From positions 124,001 through 188,000 of the forward strand of contig NZ_SMBX01000005.1 in the NCBI RefSeq assembly GCF_004342005.1: a stretch of DNA of 64,000 nucleotides, given 5' to 3'. The notes under the pieces are model-generated. The model was not told where the DNA came from, made no database searches, and saw only the letters and a program-made list of their open reading frames with translations. The position numbers were made by a program, and so were the translations under genes. Numbering within the stretch: the stretch's first letter is position 1; every line of letters starts with the position of its first letter. This stretch comes from Paracandidimonas soli. Lineage in GTDB: Bacteria; Pseudomonadota; Gammaproteobacteria; Burkholderiales; Burkholderiaceae_B. This document shows, piece after piece, positions 55,886 to 64,000 of this stretch.

Positions 55886-56244
55886 GCACGGAACGCAAGA
55901 GCATGTCTTCCGCTGAGCGGGAGGTGCGTATCGAACTGGTCAGGGCGCGCGCCGCTCTGGAACGCAGACGCCTGCTGCGCGGCGCAGAACGCCTGGCGCA
56001 GGCGGCAAGCCCTGCGGAGCTGGTGCGTGGAATCATTCCTCCCGGCCTGCAGTCGCTGGGCTCCAGCAGGCCGAGCGACTGGATCGCGCACGCCGTTAGC
56101 CTGGGCAGGCGCTATCCCATGCTGCTGTCTGGCCTGACATCGCTGATTCCCATGCTGGGCAGGCGCAAGCGTTTGCTGCGCCTGGGGGCGGGCCTGCTGC
56201 TCAGCTGGCAGATCGCCCGCAAGGCCGGCAAGGGCGGCAACTGA
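55882..56244 (+). CDS. YqjK-like small basic protein
   Basis: 120 residues, very basic. N-terminal helix with RARAALERRRLLRGAERLAQAA, a middle hydrophobic segment around RRYPMLLSGLTSLIPML, and another near the C terminus (LRLGAGLLLSWQIARKAG). Start lies within the previous stop (ATGA). The gene order and size match yqjK downstream of yqjD and yqjE; sequence likeness is weak. Confidence 0.75.
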   Translation: MSTERKSMSSAEREVRIELVRARAALERRRLLRGAERLAQAASPAELVRGIIPPGLQSLGSSRPSDWIAHAVSLGRRYPMLLSGLTSLIPMLGRRKRLLRLGAGLLLSWQIARKAGKGGN

Positions 56245-56250
56245 TCGGGC

Positions 56251-57792
56251 CTACAGTCGCAGTGAGTCCCACATCCGGTCGACGCGCTGCTTGACGTCAT
56301 CGTCCATGTGGATGGGCGTGCCCCATTCGCGGCTGGTTTCGCCTGGCCATTTGTTCGTGGCATCCAGGCCCATCTTTCCGCCGAGGCCGGAGACCGGCGA
56401 GGCAAAATCCAGGTAGTCGATGGGCGTGTTTTCCACGAGCACCGTGTCGCGCACGGGATCCATGCGCGTCGTCATGGCCCAGACCACCTCCTTCCAGTCG
56501 CGCACGTCCACGTCTTCGTCCACCACCACGATGAACTTGGTGTACATGAATTGGCGCAGGATGCTCCACAGCCCGAACATGACGCGCTTGGCATGCCCGG
56601 CATACTGCTTGCGGATCGAGATCACGGCAAGACGGTAGCTGCAGCCTTCCGGCGGCAGGTAGAAGTCCACGATTTCCGGCAACTGCCGTTTCAGCAGCGG
56701 CACGAAGACCTCGTTCAGCGCCACGCCCAGCACGGCGGGCTCGTCGGGCGGCTTCCCGGTATAGGTGCTGTGATAGATGGGATTGCGGCGCATGGTGATG
56801 CGCTCGACGGTAAAGACCGGGAACCAGTCTTTTTCGTTGTAGTAGCCGGTGTGGTCGCCGTAAGGACCTTCCAGCGCGATTTCGTAGCCGGACGCGGGGA
56901 TGGAGACGCCTGCGGGCGCGGAAGGCGGCAGCGCGCGCGGGTCTCCGGCGGGCAGGATATGGCCCTCGAGCACGATTTCCGCATAGGCCGGCACGGAAAG
57001 CTTGCTGCCGATGGCGGAGGCGGTCTCGGTGCGCGAGCCGCGCAGCAGCCCCGCGAACTGGTATTCGGACAGGCTGTCGGGCACCGGGGTGACGGCGCCC
57101 AGGATGGTGGCCGGGTCGGCTCCCAGCGCGACCGCGATAGGGAAGGGCTGGCCGGGGTTGGCCAGCGCATGGTCGCGGAAGTCCAGCGCGCCGCCGCGAT
57201 GCGACAGCCAGCGCATGATGAGTTTGTTGCGGCCGATCAACTGCTGGCGGTAGATGCCCAGGTTCTGCCGGCGCGCCTTGGGGCCGCGCGTGATGACCAG
57301 GCCCCAGGTCAGCAGGGGGGCGGCATCGCCGGGCCAGCAGTGCTGCAGGGGGATCGTGCCCAGGTCCACGTCGTCGCCTTCGATGACGACTTCCTGGCAG
57401 GCCGGGTTCTTGATGGTCTTGGGGCTCATGTCCCACAGGGCGGACTTGAGCATGGATACTTTGGCGAAGGCATCCTTCAGGCCGTGCGGCGCCTCCGGTT
57501 CGCGCAGCGTGGCCAGCAACTCGCCGGTCTGGCGCAGCGCGGTCACATCGTCCGCGCCCATGCCCCAGGCCACGCGCTGCGGTGTGCCGAACAGGTTGGC
57601 CAGCACGGGCATGCCGGATTTCGCGCCATCATGGATGGCATTTTCGAAGAGCAGGGCGGGGCCGCCGCTGCGCAGCACGCGGTCGCTGATTTCCGTCATT
57701 TCCAGCCGGGTGGAGACGGGCTGGGTGATGCGCTTGAGCTGTCCGGCGGCTTCCAGCTGCGCGATGAAGTCTCTGAGGTCGCGGTATTTCAC
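56251..57792 (-). CDS. ubiD: 4-hydroxy-3-polyprenylbenzoate decarboxylase
   Basis: 513 residues, the UbiD length. Begins [22 protein letters not shown]; has [50 protein letters not shown]-type region seen here as [32 protein letters not shown] (containing the Glu-His pocket), and [22 protein letters not shown]. It uses prenylated FMN (made by UbiX, not in the window) to decarboxylate the ubiquinone precursor. Convergent with the YqjK-like gene. Confidence 0.97.
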   Translation of the reverse strand: MKYRDLRDFIAQLEAAGQLKRITQPVSTRLEMTEISDRVLRSGGPALLFENAIHDGAKSGMPVLANLFGTPQRVAWGMGADDVTALRQTGELLATLREPEAPHGLKDAFAKVSMLKSALWDMSPKTIKNPACQEVVIEGDDVDLGTIPLQHCWPGDAAPLLTWGLVITRGPKARRQNLGIYRQQLIGRNKLIMRWLSHRGGALDFRDHALANPGQPFPIAVALGADPATILGAVTPVPDSLSEYQFAGLLRGSRTETASAIGSKLSVPAYAEIVLEGHILPAGDPRALPPSAPAGVSIPASGYEIALEGPYGDHTGYYNEKDWFPVFTVERITMRRNPIYHSTYTGKPPDEPAVLGVALNEVFVPLLKRQLPEIVDFYLPPEGCSYRLAVISIRKQYAGHAKRVMFGLWSILRQFMYTKFIVVVDEDVDVRDWKEVVWAMTTRMDPVRDTVLVENTPIDYLDFASPVSGLGGKMGLDATNKWPGETSREWGTPIHMDDDVKQRVDRMWDSLRL

Positions 57793-57886
57793 GATAAATC
57801 GCCAATCGGGTTACAGTAAGGGAGGCTGTGCGGAAGAGGGTAGCTTAACATTGCGCGATGCGCCTCTTCGACATACAAACGGACGC

Positions 57887-58765
57887 ATGTCAGACACTCA
57901 ATTCGATTCCTTGCTGAGGCGCTGGGCGCGCGGGCTGGTCAGTCAGCTCGGCGAGGTCGTGCATGTTTCGGCCATTTACCTGGGAATCGCGGTTCTGGTG
58001 GCGTTGATGGCCGTCCTGGTGCTGCCTTCCGTGCAGGATCAGGCCAGGCAGGCCTATGTGGCGACGCTGTATGCCTTGCATCCGGACGGGGACCAGCGCT
58101 CCGCTCCCGGCGCCAGTACAGTGCCTGCCGAGGAAGAAGAGGGCTTGCGTCCGGGCACCGTGCCCGGCAGCGAGCCGCCGGGGATGGAGCAGCTGTTTGC
58201 CGAGCGCCGCCACAGCGGTCCTGGCGCCAGGCTGGAGGCATTGCAGCGCCAGTTCGACCAGATGCTGCTCGACAATCCCGACAGGCTGCCTTTGGCGGAC
58301 ATTTCCCCCGCGCAGTTCCAGGCGCTGCGCAGCTACCTGACCCGCAAGTACCGCATCGCCCAGAACGTGGCGGGGGCATTGATCTATGTGGTGTTCAAGG
58401 AGGGGCGCGAGCGCGGGATGGATCCGCAGCTGCTGCTGGCCGTGATCGCCATTGAGTCGCGCTACAACCCGTTCGCCGAAAGCCATGTGGGAGCGCAAGG
58501 GCTGATGCAGGTCATGACGCGAGTGCATCGCGACAAGTTCGAGGCGCTGGGAAGGGGGCCGGCCGCCGCGCTGGATCCCATACCGAACGTGATGGTCGGC
58601 ATGCAGATCCTGTCCGATTGCATCAACCGTCGCGGCTCGGTGCAGCGCGGCCTGGCCTGCTATGTGGGCGCCACCGGGCCGAGCGACGGCGGATACGGCG
58701 CCAAGGTGCTGGCCGAGCGCAGGCGTATTGCGCTGGCTTCGGGAATCGCGGTCGCGCCAGGGTGA
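57887..58765 (+). CDS. Membrane-anchored lytic transglycosylase (SLT domain)
   Basis: 292 residues from ATG 57887. One N-terminal membrane segment (about 25-50), a Pro/Glu-rich linker, then a C-terminal lysozyme-like domain with MDPQLLLAVIAIESRYNPFAESHVGAQGLMQVM, whose Glu in AIES is the catalytic residue, and GLACYVGATGPSDGGYG. It cleaves peptidoglycan glycan strands to 1,6-anhydro products in the periplasm. Divergent from ubiD. Confidence 0.92.
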   Translation: MSDTQFDSLLRRWARGLVSQLGEVVHVSAIYLGIAVLVALMAVLVLPSVQDQARQAYVATLYALHPDGDQRSAPGASTVPAEEEEGLRPGTVPGSEPPGMEQLFAERRHSGPGARLEALQRQFDQMLLDNPDRLPLADISPAQFQALRSYLTRKYRIAQNVAGALIYVVFKEGRERGMDPQLLLAVIAIESRYNPFAESHVGAQGLMQVMTRVHRDKFEALGRGPAAALDPIPNVMVGMQILSDCINRRGSVQRGLACYVGATGPSDGGYGAKVLAERRRIALASGIAVAPG

Positions 58766-58830
58766 GGCGGGCGAATCCAGGCGGCTTGCGGGCCGCGTCA
58801 AGCGGAGGCCGGGGCTCGTTCGGGTGAGTT

Positions 58831-60000
58831 TCAGCCTGCCTGGCGGCCCAGGAATTTCGACATGCGCTCGATCGCTTCTTCCAGGCGGTCCATGCTCGTG
58901 GCGTACGACAGGCGCAGCGTATGTTTCGCATGGGCCGAGCCGAAGTCGCGCCCGGGAACGGTGGCGATGCCGGCCTGGTTCAGCAGGTCGCGGGCGAATG
59001 CGTCGCTGTCCTGGCTGTGCCGGCGGATATCGGTGAATATGTAGAAGGCCCCGTCAGGCACGACGGGAATTTCCAGGCCCAGCGAGCCCAGCGCGGGAAC
59101 GAGATAGTCCCGGCGCTGCTTGAAGGAGAGACGGCGCTTGTCGAAAATGCGCATGACCTCGGGGTCGAAGCACGCCAATGCCGCATGCTGCGCCAGCGAG
59201 GGGGCGCAGATGGCCAGGGAGGCGGCTATCTTTTCCAGGGCGGGGATGAGCGCGGGCGGCGCGATCATCCAGCCCAGCCGCCAGCCCGTCATGTGGAAGT
59301 ACTTGGAAAAACTGTTGATGATGACGATATCGTCGTCCAGCGCCAGTCCGCTGGCCGGCGCTTCGTCGTAGTACAGGCCCAGATAGATTTCGTCCAGGAT
59401 GATGAAGCCGTCCCGTTGCCTGACTTCGGCGATGAGATCCTTGAGCGCCTCGCGTGAAATGGTGGCGCCCGTGGGGTTGCTGGGCGAGGCGATCAGCACG
59501 CCGCGCGTGGATGGGCCCCAGTGTTCGCGGATGTCCTGGGCGTTGAGCTGGAAGCGCTGTTTCGCCTGGCAGGGGATCAGCCTGGGGATGCCGCCGGCGG
59601 AACGGATGAAGGTCTGGTTGGCCGGATAGGAGGGATCCGGCATCAGGACTTCGTCGCCGGGGTTGATGAGCGCCATGGCCGCCAGCAGCAGCGCTCCCGA
59701 CGCGCCGGAGGTGACGATGATGCGCGAAGGATCGACCGGGGCGGAGAATTGCTGCGCGTAATAATCGGCGATGGCGCCGCGCAGCGGAGACAGTCCCATG
59801 GGCGGCGTATAACCGCTGAGTCCGGCGGAGGCGGCCCGGTTCAATGCCTCGACGACTTGCGGCGGAGCGGTAAAATCGGGTTCGCCGATACCGAGGCTGA
59901 TGATGTCGCGCCCCTGCGCCGCCAGTGTTTGCGCCTGCTTGAGAACTTCGACGGCGTGGAACGGCTGGATTTCTTCTGTGCGCAGTGCAAGGCGGGACAT
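58831..60000 (-). CDS. PLP-dependent class I/II aminotransferase
   Basis: 389 residues. Aspartate-aminotransferase fold type I: IISLGIGEPDFTAPPQVVEAL, SGYTPPMGLSPLRGAIADYY, IASPSNPTGATISREAL, ILDEIYLGLYYDE, and the PLP Lys in NSFSKYFHMTGWRLGWM. The C-terminal Arg in KHTLRLSYATSMDRLEEAIERM binds the substrate carboxylate. Amino donor and acceptor are not certain. Divergent from the gene at 60057 with 56 bases between. Confidence 0.93.
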   Translation of the reverse strand: MSRLALRTEEIQPFHAVEVLKQAQTLAAQGRDIISLGIGEPDFTAPPQVVEALNRAASAGLSGYTPPMGLSPLRGAIADYYAQQFSAPVDPSRIIVTSGASGALLLAAMALINPGDEVLMPDPSYPANQTFIRSAGGIPRLIPCQAKQRFQLNAQDIREHWGPSTRGVLIASPSNPTGATISREALKDLIAEVRQRDGFIILDEIYLGLYYDEAPASGLALDDDIVIINSFSKYFHMTGWRLGWMIAPPALIPALEKIAASLAICAPSLAQHAALACFDPEVMRIFDKRRLSFKQRRDYLVPALGSLGLEIPVVPDGAFYIFTDIRRHSQDSDAFARDLLNQAGIATVPGRDFGSAHAKHTLRLSYATSMDRLEEAIERMSKFLGRQAG

Positions 60001-60056
60001 GATCTGGTTTCAGTGTCTGGATAAAAAAGAATCATTGTAACGGCGGGAGAGCCGAC

Positions 60057-60962
60057 ATGCAGTCCTCATCACGCCGCGCATTTCTGCGCGGACGCCGGCT
60101 CCCGGCCACAGGCTGGGAGTCTTTCTGCCAGCGCGCAGCGCAAGCCGTCAGCGGCCGCTTCCAGGTATTGTCGGAAAAGGACGGGGCTTGCAGCGCGCGT
60201 CTGGTGCCCGGCGCGGCCGGCGACGTGCATCATGCGCGCGCCCTGTGCGCGCAGTACGGTGTCGTGCTTCTGCTCGATGGCGTGGATCACGGCGCGACGA
60301 GAAGCGGCGCGCCTGTGCTGTGGGTGGAGCCGGGCATGGAGGTCGGCTCCTGCGAGCGCCTGGAGAGCGGCAGCCCCAAGTGGTTCGTACAGCCCGGCTG
60401 CACGCTGGGGCAGCTGGCCGAGCGGCAGCTGCCGGGTTTCGGGCAAATGCCGTTTCACATGAACGTGGCGTCCTGGCTGGCGGACCGCTCCATGTGCGAC
60501 TGGCCCACGGGGCGTACGCTGCTGTCCGGCGTGACGCATATGTCCGTCCTGCTGTCCGATGGCAATTCGGTCGTGCTCGGGCCGTTCGGCGCCCAGGAGC
60601 AGCAACCGCTGACGCCGGCGCTGCGACGGCTGGTTTCCGGGCTGTTCCAGCTTTCCGCCGGCCCGCAGGCGCAGACCTGCAGGCAGCTGGCGCAGTGGCC
60701 CTGCCGCTATCGCCTGGATGCCCTGACGCCGCCGGACGAGCAGGGCATCAATCTGTCGCACCTGATGCTGGGCCATGGCGGCCGCCTGGGCTGGATCGAA
60801 TGGGTGGTGCTGGACGAGCGCCTGCTCGGGGCCCAGGCAGACGTGCCCACCATCGGACGCGAATGGCTCGGCGCGCGCGAGGCCGGCCTGCGCGCCCAGG
60901 CGGAAGCGCTGGATGGCCAGGTGAAGTCCTTGTTCGATGAGATGGCTCTCTATCCCGGGTAG
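60057..60962 (+). CDS. FAD-linked-oxidase-like protein with twin-arginine-like start
   Basis: 301 residues. Starts SSRRAFLRGRRLPATGWESF, like a Tat motif but without a clear hydrophobic stretch after it, so export is doubtful. The central part (about 55-180: ARALCAQYGVVLLLDG, WFVQPGCTLGQLAERQLPGFGQMPFHMNVASWLADRS, MSVLLSDGNSVVLGPFG) follows the order of a PCMH-type FAD-binding domain as in glycolate or D-lactate oxidases, though the GGxxG nucleotide signature is degenerate. It may bind FAD poorly or act as an accessory. Single gene before maeB. Confidence 0.6.
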   Translation: MQSSSRRAFLRGRRLPATGWESFCQRAAQAVSGRFQVLSEKDGACSARLVPGAAGDVHHARALCAQYGVVLLLDGVDHGATRSGAPVLWVEPGMEVGSCERLESGSPKWFVQPGCTLGQLAERQLPGFGQMPFHMNVASWLADRSMCDWPTGRTLLSGVTHMSVLLSDGNSVVLGPFGAQEQQPLTPALRRLVSGLFQLSAGPQAQTCRQLAQWPCRYRLDALTPPDEQGINLSHLMLGHGGRLGWIEWVVLDERLLGAQADVPTIGREWLGAREAGLRAQAEALDGQVKSLFDEMALYPG

Positions 60963-61110
60963 GTCCGCGCCTCGCAGATGGATAACCCTTGCGAGGGTGA
61001 GCCCGGGTGCCGCAAACGGAATTTGAGGGCTAGAATGGCTGCGGGACATGGCGCGGCAGCGAGACTCTCCCGGCGCCGCCGTTCGATTCACCCGCAGCCA
61101 GAGAAAAATA

Positions 61111-63402
61111 ATGGAATCCAATTTTCGCAAAGCAGCCCTGGAATATCACGAGCATGGCCGTCCGGGGAAAATAGCCGTCACCCCCACCAAGCAGCTTTCC
61201 AACCAGCGTGACCTGGCGCTGGCGTATTCGCCCGGCGTGGCGGCCGCCTGTGAGGAAATTGTCTCCGATCCCCAGAATGCGTTCCGCTACACCGGGCGCG
61301 GAAACCTCGTAGGCGTCATCACCAACGGCACGGCGGTGCTCGGCCTGGGCAATATCGGGGCGCTGGCTTCCAAGCCTGTCATGGAGGGCAAGGCTGTCCT
61401 GTTCAAGAAGTTTTCGGGCATCGATGTGTTCGATATCGAGATCAACGAAACCGATCCCGACAAGCTGGTGGACATCATCGCCGGGCTGGAGCCGACGTTC
61501 GGCGGCATCAACCTCGAGGACATCAAGGCGCCGGAGTGCTTCGAGGTCGAGCGCAAGCTGCGCGAACGCATGAAGATCCCCGTATTCCACGACGACCAGC
61601 ACGGCACCGCCATTTGCGTGGCGGCCGCCTTCATCAACGGCCTGGACGTCGTCGGCAAGAAGATCGACGAAATCAAGCTGGCGGTCTCGGGGGCGGGCGC
61701 CGCGGCCCTGGCCTGCCTCGACCTGCTGGTCGACCTGGGGCTGAAGCCCGGCAACGTCTGGTTGACGGACATCGAGGGCGTAGTCTACCAGGGCCGGACG
61801 GTGCTGATGGACGAGGCCAAGGCAAGGTTCGCCCAGGCGACAGATGCGCGCCGGCTGGCGGACGTCATCGACGGGGCCGATGCCTTCCTGGGCCTGTCCG
61901 CCGGGGGCGTGCTCAAGCCCGAAATGGTCGCGCGCATGGCGCCCGATCCGCTGATCATGGCGCTGGCCAACCCCAATCCCGAAATCCTGCCGGAGCATGC
62001 GCATGCCGTGCGCGACGATATTGTCATGGCGACCGGGCGCTCCGACTACCCCAACCAGGTCAACAATGTGCTGTGCTTCCCGTACATTTTCCGGGGAGCG
62101 CTGGATGTGGGCGCGACCACCATCACGCGCGGCATGGAGATTGCCGCCGTGCATGCCATCTGCAATCTGGCCAAGGAAGAGCAGAACGATATGGTGGCCG
62201 CGGCCTACGGCACCTACGACGTGTCGTTCGGGCGCGACTACCTGATTCCCAAGCCCTTCGATCCGCGCCTGATCATGCGGATCGCCCCGGCGGTGGCCAA
62301 GGCCGCCATGGCCGACGGCGTGGCTACGCGTCCGCTCGGCGACATCGAGGCCTATACCCAGCAACTGGAGCAGTTCACCTATCGTTCGGGCTCGTTCATG
62401 CGCCCGCTATTCTCCATTGCGCGCCAGCTTGTGCGCGACGGCGGCAAGTCGCGCATCGTCTTCTCCGAAGGCGAGGAAGAGCGCGTATTGCGCGCTGTAC
62501 AGGTCGTGGTCGATGAAAAACTGGCGCGTCCCATCCTGATCGGGCGGCCCGCCGTGCTCGAGGCGCGCATCAAGCGCTTCGGCCTGCGCCTGAGGCTGGG
62601 CGTGGATGTCGATGTCACCAATCCGGAAAACGACGAGCGCTTCCACAAGTACTGGACCACGTACTGGGAAATCATGTGCCGGCGCGGCATCAGCAAGGAA
62701 ATGGCGCGTGTGGAAATGCGTCGGCGGCTGACGCTCATCGGTTCCATGATGCTGCGCATGGGCGACGCGGACGGCCTGATCTGCGGCACCGTGGGCTCCT
62801 ACGACGGGCACCTGCGCTTCGTGGACGAGGTGCTGGGCCATACCGAGGGCGCGAAGACATATGCGGCCATGAACATCCTGCTGCTGCCGGAGCATGTGCT
62901 GGCCCTGGTCGATACGCACGTGAACGACGACCCGGACGCGGCGCAGATCGCGGAGTTCACCATCGCCGCCGCGCAGGAAATGCGCCGCCTGAACATCGAG
63001 CCGAAAGCGGCGCTGCTGTCGCGCTCCAATTTCGGCACGGACAGTGCGCGATCCGGCGGCAAGATGCGGGAGGCCCTGCGCCTGATCCGCGAGCAGGCGC
63101 AGGGCCTGGAGGTCGATGGCGAAATGCACGGAGATTGCGCGCTGGACGAAGTGCTGCGCGAACGCATCCTGCCGTCCACGACGCTGAAGGGCTCGGCCAA
63201 CCTGCTGGTCTGCCCGAGCGTGGATTCGGCGAACATCGCCTACAACCTGCTCAAGACCGCGGCCGGCGGCAATGTGGCGGTAGGCCCGTTCCTGCTGGGA
63301 TGCAAGGCGCCCGTCCATATCCTGACATCCAGCTCCACGGTGCGGCGCATCATCAACATGACGGCACTGACGGTGGTCGATGCCAACACACCGCGCACTT
63401 GA
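61111..63402 (+). CDS. maeB: NADP-dependent malic enzyme with phosphotransacetylase-like C-terminal domain
   Basis: 763 residues from ATG 61111. N-terminal malic enzyme (about 15-425): [54 protein letters not shown]-type block, [19 protein letters not shown], and the Rossmann motif [17 protein letters not shown]-terminal Pta-like domain (about 430-760): [48 protein letters not shown]. The Pta part in MaeB proteins usually regulates by acetyl-CoA and is not catalytic. Decarboxylates malate to pyruvate making NADPH. Confidence 0.97.
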   Translation: MESNFRKAALEYHEHGRPGKIAVTPTKQLSNQRDLALAYSPGVAAACEEIVSDPQNAFRYTGRGNLVGVITNGTAVLGLGNIGALASKPVMEGKAVLFKKFSGIDVFDIEINETDPDKLVDIIAGLEPTFGGINLEDIKAPECFEVERKLRERMKIPVFHDDQHGTAICVAAAFINGLDVVGKKIDEIKLAVSGAGAAALACLDLLVDLGLKPGNVWLTDIEGVVYQGRTVLMDEAKARFAQATDARRLADVIDGADAFLGLSAGGVLKPEMVARMAPDPLIMALANPNPEILPEHAHAVRDDIVMATGRSDYPNQVNNVLCFPYIFRGALDVGATTITRGMEIAAVHAICNLAKEEQNDMVAAAYGTYDVSFGRDYLIPKPFDPRLIMRIAPAVAKAAMADGVATRPLGDIEAYTQQLEQFTYRSGSFMRPLFSIARQLVRDGGKSRIVFSEGEEERVLRAVQVVVDEKLARPILIGRPAVLEARIKRFGLRLRLGVDVDVTNPENDERFHKYWTTYWEIMCRRGISKEMARVEMRRRLTLIGSMMLRMGDADGLICGTVGSYDGHLRFVDEVLGHTEGAKTYAAMNILLLPEHVLALVDTHVNDDPDAAQIAEFTIAAAQEMRRLNIEPKAALLSRSNFGTDSARSGGKMREALRLIREQAQGLEVDGEMHGDCALDEVLRERILPSTTLKGSANLLVCPSVDSANIAYNLLKTAAGGNVAVGPFLLGCKAPVHILTSSSTVRRIINMTALTVVDANTPRT

Positions 63403-64000
63403 GGCATCCCCGCCCGGGCGCGGCCCGGTCGGGCTGATACTGACAGGCGGCGGCGCTCGCGCGGCCTATCAGGTCGGCGTGCTGTCCGCCGTCATGGACA
63501 TCCTCGACCCGCGGCGCGAATCCGGCATGGCGAATCCGTTTCCCATCATATGCGGGACATCGGCGGGCGCCATCAATGCCGCGGCCCTGGGCTGCAGGGC
63601 GCACGATCCGCACCTGGCGACCGACAGGCTGGTGCAGCTGTGGAGCAACCTGCGCACAGGGCAGATTTATCACGGCGACGCCGCGCGCCTGCTGCGCACC
63701 GGCGTCCGGTGGCTGTCCCTGCTGGCATTCGGCTGGATGGCGCCGGGGTTGCGGCAGCGCAGCCCGCGTTCCCTGCTGGACAACAGCCCGCTGCGCGACC
63801 TGCTGGCGGATTCCCTGAATTTCGACCGCCTGGCCCGCAATTTCGATGCGGGGCACCTGACGGCGCTGGCCGTGACCGCCAGCGCCTATACGACGGGCGA
63901 GCACATCACTTTCTATCAGTCGCACAAGCGCATCCAGCCCTGGCGGCGCACCTTGCGCCATGCGGAGCCGGCGGTGATCGGGGTGGACCATCTGATGGCC
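63380..64000 (+). CDS. Patatin-like phospholipase, N-terminal part
   Basis: The first 207 codons are in the window and the gene runs off the right edge. Start ATG 63380 lies inside the end of maeB (23-base overlap in another frame). Oxyanion-hole motif LTGGGARAAYQVGVL and nucleophile elbow ICGTSAGAINAAAL (Ser in GTSAG) are clear; the catalytic Asp is expected beyond the window. Patatin-like enzymes hydrolyse phospholipids or other acyl esters. The long overlap suggests coupling to maeB translation. Confidence 0.9.
   Translation, partial: MPTHRALEASPPGRGPVGLILTGGGARAAYQVGVLSAVMDILDPRRESGMANPFPIICGTSAGAINAAALGCRAHDPHLATDRLVQLWSNLRTGQIYHGDAARLLRTGVRWLSLLAFGWMAPGLRQRSPRSLLDNSPLRDLLADSLNFDRLARNFDAGHLTALAVTASAYTTGEHITFYQSHKRIQPWRRTLRHAEPAVIGVDHLMA

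Overview
The window comes from a GC-rich betaproteobacterium, most likely of the family Alcaligenaceae (Bordetella/Achromobacter type). The evidence is several stand-alone Bug/TctC-type binding proteins, the betaproteobacterial gene orders (queA-tgt with yajC-secD-secF; miaB-ybeZ-ybeY-corC-lnt), a fused malic enzyme, and many small catabolic operons with GntR and IclR regulators. All calls are made by reading the sequence; no database search was run.

Layout. 1-1.4 kb: end of a c-type cytochrome operon and a glutathione peroxidase. 1.5-9.3 kb: an accessory carboxylate/hydroxyacid locus with a GntR regulator, two UxaA-family (altronate dehydratase-like) proteins, two Bug receptors, a D-2-hydroxyacid dehydrogenase and an Ldh_2-type dehydrogenase. 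Two dehydrogenases of opposite usual stereochemistry beside a UxaA-type lyase resemble the sulfolactate (SlcC/ComC/SuyAB) logic. 9.6-10.3 kb: a DUF486 membrane protein followed by a candidate sigma-54-dependent structured small RNA with its own terminator. 10.3-22 kb: a GH88 unsaturated glycuronyl hydrolase and IclR regulator diverging from a XylX-like 2-keto-3-deoxy-sugar-acid dehydratase, a TRAP transporter, and a CoA-dependent degradation set (two MaoC-type hydratases, enoyl-CoA hydratase, acyl-CoA dehydrogenase, class III CoA transferase, MFS carrier). 22-24 kb: secreted esterase and a LysE-type exporter carrying an in-frame palindromic repeat. 24.2-24.5 kb: tRNA-Ala, tRNA-Glu, tRNA-Asp. 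24.8-26.9 kb: a membrane diguanylate cyclase.

27-38.9 kb is housekeeping, mostly on the minus strand: lnt, corC, ybeY, ybeZ, miaB, an unknown membrane protein, an MFS exporter, secF, secD, yajC. 39-50.3 kb is a complete nitrate assimilation island (cysG, nasT; nrtA, nrtB, ABC ATPase, nirB, nirD, nasA). It lies between tgt and yajC, genes that are usually adjacent. Its divergent control region has sigma-54 promoters on both strands, an NtrC-like site, and a leader RNA with two A1/G4 hexaloop hairpins overlapping an intrinsic terminator: the NasT/ANTAR antitermination arrangement. 50.3-64 kb returns to housekeeping: tgt, queA, a PBP4-type carboxypeptidase, upp, three YqjD/YqjE/YqjK-like small proteins, ubiD, a lytic transglycosylase, an aminotransferase, an FAD-oxidase-like protein, maeB and a truncated patatin-like gene.

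The most interesting reading is nitrogen control: the same sigma-54/NtrC logic that drives the nitrate island also appears in front of an isolated small RNA gene at about 10.1 kb, suggesting an undescribed nitrogen-responsive regulatory RNA.
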